Source: Stagnimonas sp965279705 (lineage in GTDB: Bacteria; Pseudomonadota; Gammaproteobacteria; Nevskiales; Nevskiaceae). From it: DNA of 64,000 bases. Below, piece after piece: positions 1-8,089 of the stretch. The notes beneath the pieces are model-generated. The model was not told where the DNA came from and made no database searches. It saw only the letters and a list, made by a program, of their open reading frames with translations. The stretch is taken from assembly GCA_965279705.1 (NCBI GenBank), contig OZ257257.1, positions 868,001 to 932,000 on the forward strand, read 5' to 3'. The first letter of the stretch is position 1. Each line of letters begins with the position of its first letter. Made by a program: the position numbers and the translations under genes.

Positions 1-365
1 AAGTCCGGCCCCCAGGGTTTGCCCGTGTCCGGATTGGTCGTGTTGGGCCCGGTCGAGCCCTTGCAGCCGCCGAGATTGTTGAGCGCAACCACGAAGAAGT
101 GCCGTGTGTCGATGGGCTTGCCGGGGCCGACGCAGTTGTCCCACCAGCCGGGCTTCTTATCGTCGCTGCTGTAGATGCCGGCCACATGGTGATCGCCCGA
201 CAGTGCATGGCAGATCAATACGGCGTTGCTCTTGGCCGCGTTGAGCGTGCCGTAGGTTTCCACCATCAATTCATAGCGCGGCAGCGTGCGGCCGCAGTCG
301 AGTGCGAGCGGCGACTCGAAGCTGATTTTTTCTGGCGTGACGACGCCGACTGAGCCTTTCTCCAT
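1..365 (-). CDS. metX: Homoserine O-acyltransferase (MetX), 3' end outside window
   Basis: MetX transfers an acyl group (acetyl or succinyl) from acyl-CoA to homoserine, the committed cytoplasmic step of methionine synthesis. About 121 N-terminal residues are visible, read leftward from ATG at 365. The family block is clear: NAVLICHALSGDHH, then GWWDNCVGPGKP, DTRHFFVVALNN and LGGCKGSTGP. These are typical of alpha/beta-hydrolase MetX proteins. The nucleophile Ser motif and the His/Asp residues lie beyond the left edge, so the acyl donor cannot be judged. The gene follows yggT by 37 bases on the same strand and probably shares its transcript. A TTG lies directly before the ATG; ATG is preferred. 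Confidence 0.93.
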   Translation of the reverse strand, partial: MEKGSVGVVTPEKISFESPLALDCGRTLPRYELMVETYGTLNAAKSNAVLICHALSGDHHVAGIYSSDDKKPGWWDNCVGPGKPIDTRHFFVVALNNLGGCKGSTGPNTTNPDTGKPWGPD

Positions 366-402
366 CAACGGATCATCAACGGGCCATCAGAATCGTTCCG
401 CA

Positions 403-954
403 TTAGCGGAACAGCATCGGCAGCGGCACGAGGCGGATCAGCACTTGCAGTGCCAGCATCACCGCCAGGGGCGAGAGATCGAAGCCGCCGATGGGCGGTA
501 TGAAACGGCGCACCGGTGCCAGCAACGGTTCGTTGAGGCTCCACAGTATTTCTGCCGCCGGGTTGCGGCCGCCCGGACCCATCCAGCTGAGGATGGCCTG
601 CACGAACAGCGACAGCGTGTAGAGGTTGATGGTGAGCACGATGCACTTCAGCAGCGCGAACCACAGCATTGCCAGCGGCGGCACGCCGGCACCCAGCATC
701 CAGCTCACCATGGCGATGTAGATCACCGCGACCACGAACAGCACAAACAGCGTCGCGGTATCGAGCTTGCGATAGCGCGGCATCACCGCCCGCAGCGGCT
801 GCGCGAGCGGATTGGTGATTTTCCACACCAGCTGCGACAGCGGGTTGTAGAAATCCGCGCGCACCAGTTGCAGCAGCACGCGCAGCAGCAGCGCGCCCAT
901 GAACAGCTCGAACAGCACATTGACGAGGAAGAACAGCGCGTTGCCGGCACCCAT
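403..954 (-). CDS. yggT: YggT family integral membrane protein
   Basis: This 183-residue protein is made of two YggT repeats. Each has a hydrophobic helix followed by the LLRVLLQLVRAD / LSWMGPGGRNP type segment, with PRxRxxD-like polar loops. About four membrane segments are visible, and the length is normal for the family. Its precise biochemical role is unknown; homologues are inner-membrane proteins found next to proC in many proteobacteria and linked to osmotic tolerance or cell-division assembly. It starts 11 bases after proC stops and is followed by metX, so proC-yggT-metX looks like one operon. Confidence 0.92.
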   Translation of the reverse strand: MGAGNALFFLVNVLFELFMGALLLRVLLQLVRADFYNPLSQLVWKITNPLAQPLRAVMPRYRKLDTATLFVLFVVAVIYIAMVSWMLGAGVPPLAMLWFALLKCIVLTINLYTLSLFVQAILSWMGPGGRNPAAEILWSLNEPLLAPVRRFIPPIGGFDLSPLAVMLALQVLIRLVPLPMLFR

Positions 955-965
955 TTCGTATTTCC

Positions 966-1799
966 TTATTGCTGGTCAAGCGCGTCGCCCAGCGCCTTGG
1001 CGCGGGCATCGGCTTTATGGAGGGCTGTGGCTAAGATGGCGCGCAAGCCGGCGGATTCAAGGTGGTTCAGCGCCGCCTCGGTAGTGCCGCCCTTGCTGGT
1101 GACGTTGGCGCGCAGCTGGGCGGCATCGAGGCCAGATTCGCCGACCATGCGCGCGGCACCGACGCAGGTCTGCGCAGCGAGTTGCGCGCTGACTTCGGCG
1201 CTCAAGCCCAGGGCAGTGCCGGCATCTCGCAGTGCCTCGACGAGCAGGAAGAAATAGGCAGGGCCGGAGCCACTGAGCGCGGTCACGGCATCGAGTTGCG
1301 ACTCTTCATCGACCCACACGCAGGCGCCGGCGGCAGCGAGCAGGCGCTCGGCCAGCGCGCGTGCTTCTGTGGAGGTGCCCGCGGGCGCGAACAGCCCCGT
1401 GATGCCTGCGCCCAGCAGCGCCGGGGTGTTGGGCATGGTGCGCACATAAGCGACCTGCGGCCCCAGCAGGCGTTGCAGGGTGTTAAGCCGTACGCCGGCT
1501 GCGATCGACACCACCAACGCGCCAGGCTTGAGCGACAGGCCCGCGAGGGCTGCCGCCATTTGCTGCGGCTTGACCGCCAGCAACAGCGCGTCGGCATCGG
1601 CGGGCAGCCCCGCACCCAAGTCATGCACGCTGATCCCGAACTGCGCCTTGAGCCAGTCGGCGCGTGCGGCGAGAGGCTCCGCCACGGCGATCTGTGACGT
1701 CGGCCAGCCGGTTTTCAGCAAGCCGCCGATGAGTGCAGCCGCCATGTTGCCGCCGCCGAGAAAGGCGATCTTGGGGTGCAGGGGCAGGGCGGTGGACAT
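966..1799 (-). CDS. proC: Pyrroline-5-carboxylate reductase
   Basis: ProC reduces pyrroline-5-carboxylate to proline with NAD(P)H in the cytoplasm. The N-terminal Rossmann motif reads IAFLGGGNMAAALIGG, and the dimerisation domain carries the signature SGSGPAYFFLLVEAL and TSKGGTTEAAL. The chosen ATG at 1799 gives 277 residues, the usual length. A longer in-frame extension to 1919 would run into ilvA and has no family similarity. The gene is divergent from ilvA with only 46 bases between start codons. It is followed by yggT. Confidence 0.96.
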   Translation of the reverse strand: MSTALPLHPKIAFLGGGNMAAALIGGLLKTGWPTSQIAVAEPLAARADWLKAQFGISVHDLGAGLPADADALLLAVKPQQMAAALAGLSLKPGALVVSIAAGVRLNTLQRLLGPQVAYVRTMPNTPALLGAGITGLFAPAGTSTEARALAERLLAAAGACVWVDEESQLDAVTALSGSGPAYFFLLVEALRDAGTALGLSAEVSAQLAAQTCVGAARMVGESGLDAAQLRANVTSKGGTTEAALNHLESAGLRAILATALHKADARAKALGDALDQQ

Positions 1800-1830
1800 G
1801 GGGCAGGGCGGGAGTCTGAAAATGCGCCGC

Positions 1831-1839
1831 GTATCATAG
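1831..1839. promoter_or_regulatory. Symmetric -10 element shared by proC and ilvA (putative)
   Basis: The 46-bp gap between proC and ilvA contains gTATCATAg. It reads TATCAT on the plus strand and TATGAT on the minus strand, both good sigma-70 -10 hexamers. Plus-strand initiation about 7 bases downstream would fall at about 1844, two bases before the ilvA ATG, so the ilvA mRNA would be essentially leaderless. Minus-strand initiation near 1826 would give proC a leader of about 27 bases. No strong -35 is visible on either side. This is an inference from sequence only. Confidence 0.45.
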
Positions 1840-1845
1840 CGGCCG

Positions 1846-3423
1846 ATGACCCAGACCAAGACGCTCACGCGCTTTTCCGCGCCCACCACCAAGCTGCTTG
1901 CTGACCTCAAGCGCCGCATCGACGCCGCCCGCGTCTACGACGTGGCGCAGGTCACGCCGCTGCAAACCGCCGCCAAGCTCAGCGCCCGCCTCGGTAACAC
2001 CGTGCTGCTCAAGCGCGAGGATATGCAGCCGGTGCACAGCTTCAAGCTGCGCGGTGCCTTCAACAAGATCGTAAGCCTGACGGCGGCTGAGCGCGCCAAG
2101 GGCGTGATCTGCGCCAGCGCCGGCAACCACGCGCAGGGTGTGGCGCTGGCGGGCAAACATCTTGGCATCGCCACACTCATCTGCATGCCGCGCACCACGC
2201 CCGCCATCAAGGTGGATTCGGTGCGCGCGCTCGGCGGCAAGGTGGTACTGCACGGCGATGCCTACGACGACGCCCGCGAGCACGCCGAAAAGCTGGCCGC
2301 CGAAAAGGGCCTGACCTTCGTCCACCCCTACGACGACATCGACGTGATCGCCGGGCAGGGCACCGTCGCCAAGGAAATGCTCGAACAGTTGCAGGGGCAG
2401 ACGCTCGATGCGGTGTTCGTCTGCGTCGGTGGCGGTGGCTTGCTGGCGGGGGTGGCCAGCTACATCAAGGCTGTGAGCCCCAAGACCCGCGTGATTGCGG
2501 TGGAGCCAGACGACTCGGACTGCTTCGCCCGCGCCTTTGAGGCCCGCCGTCGCGTCGAGCTGAAAACCGTTGGTCTGTTCGCCGATGGCGTGGCGGTGAA
2601 GCAGGTCGGCGTCGAGCCCTGGCGCATCGCCAAAAACCTGGTCGATGAAGTGATCCGCGTCGATGCCGACGAAATCTGCGCAGCGATCCGCGACTGCTTC
2701 AGCGAGAACCGCAGCGTGCCCGAGCCCGCCGGTGCGCTAGCCGTCGCCGGCCTCAAGAAATGGGTGGCGCTGCACGAGGCCAGGGGCCTCACGCTCGCCG
2801 CGACGGTGAGCGGTGCCAACGTCAACTTCGACCGCCTGCGCCACATCGCCGAGCGGGCGGAGATTGGCGATCAAACCGAAGCACTCCTGGCTGTCACCAT
2901 CCCCGAAAAACCGGGCAGTTTCCGCCGCTTTCTGAAGCAGCTTGGCAAGCGGGTGATCACCGAGTTCAACTATCGCTACGCCTCGCCGGGCGAGGCGCAC
3001 ATCTTCGTCGGCTTCAAGCTCAGCGAGGGCGCGCTGGAAACCGCTGCGCTCGTCGCGCAACTCATCGAGCTGGGCTATCCGGTCACTGATCTCAGCCACA
3101 ACGAGATGGCCAAGATGCATGTGCGCTACATGGTTGGAGGCCGCGCACCGGGCCTGGAAGACGAGCAGTTGTTCCGCTTCGAGTTCCCCGAGCGGCCCGG
3201 TGCCTGCCTGGCGTTTTTGGACGCCATCGGCTCGGGCTTCAACATCAGCCTGTTCCACTACCGCAACCACGGCGCCGCCTATGGCCGCGTGCTGGCGGGC
3301 TTGCAGGTGCCCGAGGGCAAGAGCCGTGAATGCCGCGAGGCGCTGGATGCGCTCGGCTATCCCTACTGGGACGAGCGCGACAACCCGGCCTACGCCCTCT
3401 TTCTCGGCGCGGCGAAACCCTGA
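1846..3423 (+). CDS. ilvA: Biosynthetic threonine ammonia-lyase
   Basis: IlvA is the PLP enzyme that deaminates threonine to 2-oxobutanoate, the first step of isoleucine synthesis. The 525-residue protein has the catalytic fold-type II domain at about residues 20-330. The PLP lysine is Lys67 in HSFKLRGAF, and the phosphate-binding glycine loop is VGGGGLLAG. Two C-terminal ACT-like regulatory domains (about 345-425 and 440-520) mark the isoleucine-inhibited biosynthetic form rather than the short catabolic TdcB. The start at 1846 gives the usual N-terminus. The stop overlaps the next start by one base (TGATG). Confidence 0.96.
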   Translation: MTQTKTLTRFSAPTTKLLADLKRRIDAARVYDVAQVTPLQTAAKLSARLGNTVLLKREDMQPVHSFKLRGAFNKIVSLTAAERAKGVICASAGNHAQGVALAGKHLGIATLICMPRTTPAIKVDSVRALGGKVVLHGDAYDDAREHAEKLAAEKGLTFVHPYDDIDVIAGQGTVAKEMLEQLQGQTLDAVFVCVGGGGLLAGVASYIKAVSPKTRVIAVEPDDSDCFARAFEARRRVELKTVGLFADGVAVKQVGVEPWRIAKNLVDEVIRVDADEICAAIRDCFSENRSVPEPAGALAVAGLKKWVALHEARGLTLAATVSGANVNFDRLRHIAERAEIGDQTEALLAVTIPEKPGSFRRFLKQLGKRVITEFNYRYASPGEAHIFVGFKLSEGALETAALVAQLIELGYPVTDLSHNEMAKMHVRYMVGGRAPGLEDEQLFRFEFPERPGACLAFLDAIGSGFNISLFHYRNHGAAYGRVLAGLQVPEGKSRECREALDALGYPYWDERDNPAYALFLGAAKP

Positions 3424-4184
3424 TGCGCTTCGCGATGCTCGGCAGCGGCAGCAAGGGCAACGGCACGCTGGTGGATGCCGGCGGCGTGCGCGTGCTGGTG
3501 GACTGCGGCTTCGCCGTCCGTGAGGTCGAGGCCCGCTCGGCGCGGCTCGACTTTGACCTGCACAGTCTCGACGCGATCCTGGTCACCCACGAGCACGGCG
3601 ACCACCTGGGAGGTGTGGCGCGCCTGGCCCGTGCCTACGGCGTGCCGGTGTATCTCACGCGTGGCAGTTATCACGGCTGGCGCGACCGCGAGGTGGAGGA
3701 CATCCGCTTCATCACGCCGCACGAGCCTTTCCATATCGGTGCGCTCACCGTGCGGCCGTTCCCGGTGCCGCACGATGCCAAAGAGCCCTGCCAGTTCGCC
3801 TTCGAGCACGGTGGCAAGAAGCTCGGCGTGGTGTCGGATCTCGGTGCCATCACCCAGCACATTCGCTACGTGCTGAGCGACTGCGACGCGCTGCTGCTGG
3901 AGACCAACCATGACGTCGCGATGCTGGCAGCCGGCCCCTATCCGCAGCGTTTGAAAGACCGCGTCGGCGGCGGCCTCGGGCATCTCTCCAACCGGCAGGC
4001 GGCCGGTCTCATCAGCAGCGTGCAGCGCGAGCGCCTGCAGCATCTGGTGCTGACGCATCTCTCGGAGCAGAACAACACCCCCGAGCTGGCGCGCGCGGCC
4101 ATCTGCGACGCGCTGGAGCAGGACCCGGACTGGTGCCTCTGCGCGCATCAGGTCGATGGGCTGTCTTGGCGACAGATTTCCTGA
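3423..4184 (+). CDS. MBL-fold metallohydrolase, WalJ/YycJ-like
   Basis: A metallo-beta-lactamase-fold hydrolase of 253 residues. The zinc motif is THEHGDHLGG, with His56, His58, Asp60 and His61. The N-terminal LGSGSKGNGTLVDAG and the later VVSDLGAITQHI, LLETNHD and LGHLSNRQA segments are typical of the WalJ/YycJ group, proposed 5'-3' DNA exonucleases or RNase-Z-related enzymes. The substrate cannot be read from sequence. The ATG at 3423 shares its A with the ilvA stop, so the two are likely translationally coupled. An upstream in-frame start at 3330 would sit inside ilvA and is rejected. Confidence 0.9.
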   Translation: MRFAMLGSGSKGNGTLVDAGGVRVLVDCGFAVREVEARSARLDFDLHSLDAILVTHEHGDHLGGVARLARAYGVPVYLTRGSYHGWRDREVEDIRFITPHEPFHIGALTVRPFPVPHDAKEPCQFAFEHGGKKLGVVSDLGAITQHIRYVLSDCDALLLETNHDVAMLAAGPYPQRLKDRVGGGLGHLSNRQAAGLISSVQRERLQHLVLTHLSEQNNTPELARAAICDALEQDPDWCLCAHQVDGLSWRQIS

Positions 4185-4227
4185 ATCGCTTGCTGGAATA
4201 ATGGGCGCTCAAACTTTCGAGATCGCC

Positions 4228-4911
4228 ATGTCCAAGCACGCCGACCCCGCCCCGCTGCACGCCGACGGCACCGCCGTCTGGGACATCGCCCCCGGTGTCG
4301 CCGCCTTTCTCAAGGCCCACGTCAAGCCCGGCATGCGCAGCATCGAGACTGGTGCGGGTCGCTCGACGCTGATGTTCGTCGAGGCGGGCGCGGTGCATAC
4401 CGTTGTCACGCCCAGCACCGACGAGCAGGCTCGCATCTTGGCCGAAGCCGCGCGGCTGAAGCTCGACACCAGCACTCTCACGTTTGCCATCGGCTACAGC
4501 CAGGATGTGCTGCCCAAGCTCGAAGGCGCGCTGGACTTCGCCCTCATCGACGGTGGTCATGGCTTCCCCATCCCCGCTATCGACTACGCCTACATCGCGC
4601 CGCGCCTTGTGGTGGGTGGCCTGCTGCTGATTGACGATATTGATTTGTGGACCGGCGCGATGCTGGTGGACTTCCTCAAGCACGAGGCCGACTGGGCCTA
4701 CGTGAGCACGCTGCATGGCCGCACGGCGGTGTTCCGCGTGCTGCGCCGCCCGCAGCTGCGCGAGTGGACCGAGCAGCCCTACGTCGCCGCCCGCTCGCGC
4801 TGGCCGCAGCGCCTGCGCAAGGCCGGCAACGTGTTCACGCATCTGGTGCGCGGCGAGTTCGGCCCGCTCACGGCCAAGTTCAAGCGTGACTTGTCCGGCA
4901 AAGGCGTTTGA
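4228..4911 (+). CDS. Class I SAM-dependent methyltransferase
   Basis: A Rossmann-fold methyltransferase of about 227 residues. SAM motif I reads SIETGAGRSTLMF (residues 38-50) and the acidic post-III segment reads DFALIDGGHGFP (Asp107 to His111), as in the Methyltransf_24 group. A basic C-terminal tail (about 185-227) follows. The substrate is unknown. The ATG at 4228 (MSKHADP) places the SAM fold normally. ATG 4201, preceded by GGA, is a possible nine-residue longer start. The gene follows the MBL hydrolase by about 40 bases on the same strand. Confidence 0.8.
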   Translation: MSKHADPAPLHADGTAVWDIAPGVAAFLKAHVKPGMRSIETGAGRSTLMFVEAGAVHTVVTPSTDEQARILAEAARLKLDTSTLTFAIGYSQDVLPKLEGALDFALIDGGHGFPIPAIDYAYIAPRLVVGGLLLIDDIDLWTGAMLVDFLKHEADWAYVSTLHGRTAVFRVLRRPQLREWTEQPYVAARSRWPQRLRKAGNVFTHLVRGEFGPLTAKFKRDLSGKGV

Positions 4912-4991
4912 TCGCCGCAGACGGGGTAAATAATCCATTGCTGCGCGTGCCGGACGCGCGGACAATTCAGGCTGATCTGTTGGAGCCCGCC

Positions 4992-5966
4992 ATGCGCGCC
5001 CGTGCCCTTTTGAGACTGACTGCCCTCGCGGCCCTGCTGTTTGCCGGCGCTGCCGCCGCACAGCTCGGCCTGCCCGAGACGCCGCCCGATGCCAAGCCCG
5101 GCGAGTGCTACGGGCTGGTCTACGTGCCGCCGCAGTTCCGCAGCAGCGAGGAATCGAAGCTGGTCGTGGCGGCCAGCGAGCGCATCGAAACCGTGCCCGC
5201 GGTCTACGAAATGGTGGACCAGCAAGTGACGCTGCCGGCCGGCAAGCGCCGCAAGGTGGTCACGCCCGCCGTGACTGAAACGGTGCAAGAAACCGTGGTG
5301 GTTCTTGGCCAGAAGCGACAGGTCGCCGTGCCCGCCACCTACAAGACCGTGAGCGAGCAGGTCACCGTCGCACAAGGCGCGCAGTTCAAGACCAGCAAGC
5401 TGCTGGACAGCAGCGAAGGTGCGGCCATCTGCCTGGTCGAAGGTCCCACCACCCGCCAGACCGTGCAGAAGCGCGTGGTGGATCGCCCTGCAACCACCCG
5501 GCTGGTGGAAACCGCGGCGAGCGAGCGCATCGTCAAGCGCAGAAAAATCATCACCCCTGCCGTCACCGAACTGGTGCCCGTCGGCGAGCGCACCGTCACC
5601 CGTCGCGTCAAAAAACTGGTCACGCCTGCCACCACCCGCGCCGTGCCGGTGCCCGCGCGCTACGAGACGGTGACCCGCCACGAGATCGACAAACCCGCGC
5701 GGGCCGAATGGCAGCGCGTGCTGTGCGAAACCAATTTCACCCCCGCCCTGGTGCAGAGCCTGCAAGAGGCCCTGAAGCGCGAGGGCGTTTACAAAGGCCC
5801 TGCGCATGGCGACATGAACATGCAGACCACTGCCGCCGTGCGCTTGTATCAGGAGCGCAATCAGCTACCTGCGGGTGGCCTCGGGCTGACCACGCTGGAG
5901 CGTCTGGGCGTGAAGCTCAGCGAAGGGCAGGCCATGAGTCTGCGTCCTTCAGCGGCGAGCCCATAA
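4992..5966 (+). CDS. Exported peptidoglycan-binding protein with Val/Thr-Pro repeats
   Basis: A 324-residue secreted protein. The signal peptide is about residues 1-23 (RALLRLTALAALLF, cleavage near AAAAQ). Residues about 55-255 hold repeats built on VPA-x-Y-x-x-V-x-x-x-V and TPAVTETV / TPAVTELV / TPATTRAV, interspersed with KRRKVV and KRRKII. This suggests two large repeats, each with smaller units. Residues about 258-320 form a PG_binding_1 domain (LVQSLQEALKREGVYKGP, QTTAAVRLYQERNQLP). Three Cys lie outside the repeats. GGAG stands seven bases before the ATG at 4992. The function is unknown; an envelope or cell-wall-anchored role is inferred. Its 3' end overlaps the convergent next gene by 18 bases. 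Confidence 0.8.
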   Translation: MRARALLRLTALAALLFAGAAAAQLGLPETPPDAKPGECYGLVYVPPQFRSSEESKLVVAASERIETVPAVYEMVDQQVTLPAGKRRKVVTPAVTETVQETVVVLGQKRQVAVPATYKTVSEQVTVAQGAQFKTSKLLDSSEGAAICLVEGPTTRQTVQKRVVDRPATTRLVETAASERIVKRRKIITPAVTELVPVGERTVTRRVKKLVTPATTRAVPVPARYETVTRHEIDKPARAEWQRVLCETNFTPALVQSLQEALKREGVYKGPAHGDMNMQTTAAVRLYQERNQLPAGGLGLTTLERLGVKLSEGQAMSLRPSAASP

Positions 5967-6326
5967 CAGCGCGGCCGCCAGCAGCACGCTGGCCATCACA
6001 TCGGTAATCACCACGCGGCGGACGGCCGCATTGCCGCCGCCTTCGAGTGCGGCAATGGCGATGAAGCTCAGCATGCTGGCAAGGCCCGCGAGGGCGAGCG
6101 GCAGCCGCCATGCGGGGATGAATGCCGCCGCGATCATCGCCCCACCCAAAAGCCCAAACAGCACTGCGCGATGCCGCATGAGAATGCGCAGGCTGGGGTC
6201 GTCGAAGCCCAGGCCATAGAGCGCTTGCAAGCGCTCGCCGCCCAGCACGCCGATGAGGGGCAGGGTATTCACGACACCCGCCAGCAGTAGTGCAGCAGCG
6301 AGCGGAGTCTGGTGGTTGAAGGGCAT
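5949..6326 (-). CDS. Small four-helix membrane protein, function unknown
   Basis: A 125-residue protein with about four hydrophobic segments (LAAALLLAGVVNTLPLIG, AVLFGLLGGAMIAAAFIP, LALAGLASMLSFIAIA, VMASVLLAAALLWA). A DPSLRILMRHRAVLFG loop contains the conserved-looking RHRA motif. Similar small proteins are often named phosphopantetheine adenylyltransferase in databases, but nothing here supports such an activity. It lies three bases after the DUF2834-like gene on the same strand, so the two are probably cotranscribed, away from the divergent XRE regulator. Confidence 0.68.
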   Translation of the reverse strand: MPFNHQTPLAAALLLAGVVNTLPLIGVLGGERLQALYGLGFDDPSLRILMRHRAVLFGLLGGAMIAAAFIPAWRLPLALAGLASMLSFIAIAALEGGGNAAVRRVVITDVMASVLLAAALLWARR

Positions 6327-6329
6327 GGC

Positions 6330-6641
6330 TCAGCCGTGCGCGCGCGCCTGCACGGTGTGCGGCTGCGGTGCCAGCAGCAGATACATCAGGGGGCCGATCG
6401 AGCCCAGCGTGAATGTCGCCACAACATACGGCCAGACGTTGCGGCCATTGGCCGCGGCATCGCGCCACATCCAGATCATTGCCAGCGTGCAGGCGATGAC
6501 GAGATCGGCCAGCACCTGAAAGCCCGCAATGTGTGCATGGCTGGCGAAGATGCCGAAGTAGCCAATCTCGTAGACGGCATAAGTCGAATACAGCCCGAAC
6601 GGCAGCAGGATGGCGAGGACGACGGCTTTGGGCAGGTGCAT
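6330..6641 (-). CDS. DUF2834-like membrane protein
   Basis: A 103-residue protein with three predicted membrane helices. The second carries an acidic residue (ADLVIACTLAMIWMW), and the third region reads TLGSIGPLMYLLLAP, the pattern of DUF2834-type small membrane proteins. The function is unknown. The ATG at 6641 is the only sensible start. It is the first gene of a two-gene leftward unit, divergent from the XRE regulator across about 110 bases, so the regulator probably controls it. The family name is from memory of the motif pattern and needs a profile search. Confidence 0.65.
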   Translation of the reverse strand: MHLPKAVVLAILLPFGLYSTYAVYEIGYFGIFASHAHIAGFQVLADLVIACTLAMIWMWRDAAANGRNVWPYVVATFTLGSIGPLMYLLLAPQPHTVQARAHG

Positions 6642-6753
6642 GGAATTTTTCCTTCTTGAGTGGGCGTGCCGCTACTTTCGGCGCCATGCGGGCGACGCTC
6701 AATGACGTGACAGGTAATACCACCGCCCGCACTGCGCAGCGCACAATCGGCCC

Positions 6754-7581
6754 ATGAACAACACCATCGCCACGGCACCGGCCGCCGCCAACGATTTCTC
6801 GCACCTGCTGCGCGAGCGGCGGCGCGGGCACGGCTTCAGCCAGATGACGCTCGCCGCCGATGCGGGCCTGTCGCAGCGGCACCTGAGCTTTCTCGAATCG
6901 GCCAAGGCGCGGCCCAGCCGCGCGATGGTGCTGCAACTGGCCGAGGCGCTGGCTCTGCCACTGCGCGAGCGCAATCGCTGGCTGATCTCGGCGGGCTTTG
7001 CACCGCTATTCGCAGAGCGACCGCTGCACAGCCCCGATATGGCTTCCATCAAGCAGGCACTCGACCTCTTGCTCAAGCAGCAGGAGCCTTACCCCGCGCT
7101 GGTGCTCGATGCCGGCTGGAACCTGGTGCAGACCAACGAGGCGATGGTGCGATTGATGTCGGTGCTGGGCGACCCCGCGGAAATCTGGCGGCGCGTCTGC
7201 GGCGACGGCCCGCCGAACCTGATGAAGCTCACCTTTCACCCGGAGGGCCTGCGCCCCTACATCAAGAACCTTGACGAGCTGGGGCCGGGTCTGTTGGCCC
7301 GCGCCATCCGCGAAGCGCGCGAGAACGAGGCCGCCGCCGCCGTGCTGGCCGAGGTGCTGGCCTACCCCGGCATCCCCGCCCGCTGGCGGCTCGCCGAAGT
7401 GTGGACGCCGCTCGCACCCGTGCTGCCAACGCGCATCGGGCTGGGTGATTTGACGCTGAGCTTCATCACCATGCTGGCGAGTTTTGGCACGCCGCTGGAT
7501 CTCACGGCGGACAATCTCAGGGTGGAGATTCTGTTTCCGGCGGATGCGTTTACCGAGGCGTTTCTGCGGCGGTCTGTGTAA
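6754..7581 (+). CDS. XRE-family regulator with MmyB-like ligand-binding domain
   Basis: A cytoplasmic DNA-binding regulator of 275 residues. A helix-turn-helix occupies about residues 15-72 (LLRERRRGHGFSQMTLA, GLSQRHLSFLESAKARPS). It is followed by the MmyB/MLTR ligand-binding domain at about 95-270, with the typical YPALVLDAGWNLVQTNEAMVRL and LGDLTLSFITMLASFGTPLDLT segments. In this family the C-terminal domain binds a small hydrophobic or fatty-acid-like ligand. It is divergent from the two small membrane protein genes, its most likely targets. The start ATG 6754 fits the family N-terminus. Confidence 0.88.
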   Translation: MNNTIATAPAAANDFSHLLRERRRGHGFSQMTLAADAGLSQRHLSFLESAKARPSRAMVLQLAEALALPLRERNRWLISAGFAPLFAERPLHSPDMASIKQALDLLLKQQEPYPALVLDAGWNLVQTNEAMVRLMSVLGDPAEIWRRVCGDGPPNLMKLTFHPEGLRPYIKNLDELGPGLLARAIREARENEAAAAVLAEVLAYPGIPARWRLAEVWTPLAPVLPTRIGLGDLTLSFITMLASFGTPLDLTADNLRVEILFPADAFTEAFLRRSV

Positions 7582-7602
7582 TGCAGAGCGTTTCCCCGCC
7601 TC

Positions 7603-8081
7603 TCACTTCAGCTGCTCAATTGCGAGTTTCATTTTTGCCCGCAGGAACATGAATATGAGTGCAATCTGTAGCTGAGTAGATAGCTGCCCATATTTCTTTT
7701 CTTTCCTCTCAAAAGACTTAGCAAGAGATGTGTAGCTATCTTGCAAATGCTGCTTATGGGTCGCAGAAAGAGTTTCGTAAATTTCTTTTGCACTCGCGGA
7801 TGAGAGCTTGAATGTTGGCTTGTGCGCGAAGCTATTCCTCAGTTTGCCAACCGACTGCAAGGGACTTTTAAGGGTGTCACTTAGTCCTAATGCACAGCAA
7901 AAGAGAATCTTCGTGTTGTAGTCGAGGTGAAGCTGCTTTTTGTATTTTTCATAATGCGGAGCAGCAGAACTATGAACACATCTAGCTGATGCTCTATGTG
8001 CAGATGACTTCGTAACACCATGCTCAGCTCATCAGCCGAGTTCAGCGCTTCAGTGAATTGCTCGTTGCAAAGTTCGCTCAT
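7603..8081 (-). pseudogene. HEPN-like protein gene broken by a frameshift
   Basis: Two frames together make one protein. The first, from ATG 8081, contains LRSHLHIEHQLDVFIV and then loses the family pattern and stops at 7887. The second frame, open from about 7985 to 7603, continues with PHYEKYKKQLHLDYNTKI, FCCALGLSD and VGKLRNSFAHKP. RNSFAH matches the R-x4-H active motif of HEPN RNases. The total span of 479 bases is one short of a whole number of codons, so one base appears missing near 7960-7985. The locus is clearly more AT-rich than its flanks, which suggests horizontal origin. It starts eight bases after nnrU ends. It could be decay, slippage or a base-calling error. Confidence 0.65.
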
Positions 8082-8089
8082 TTTCGTGG

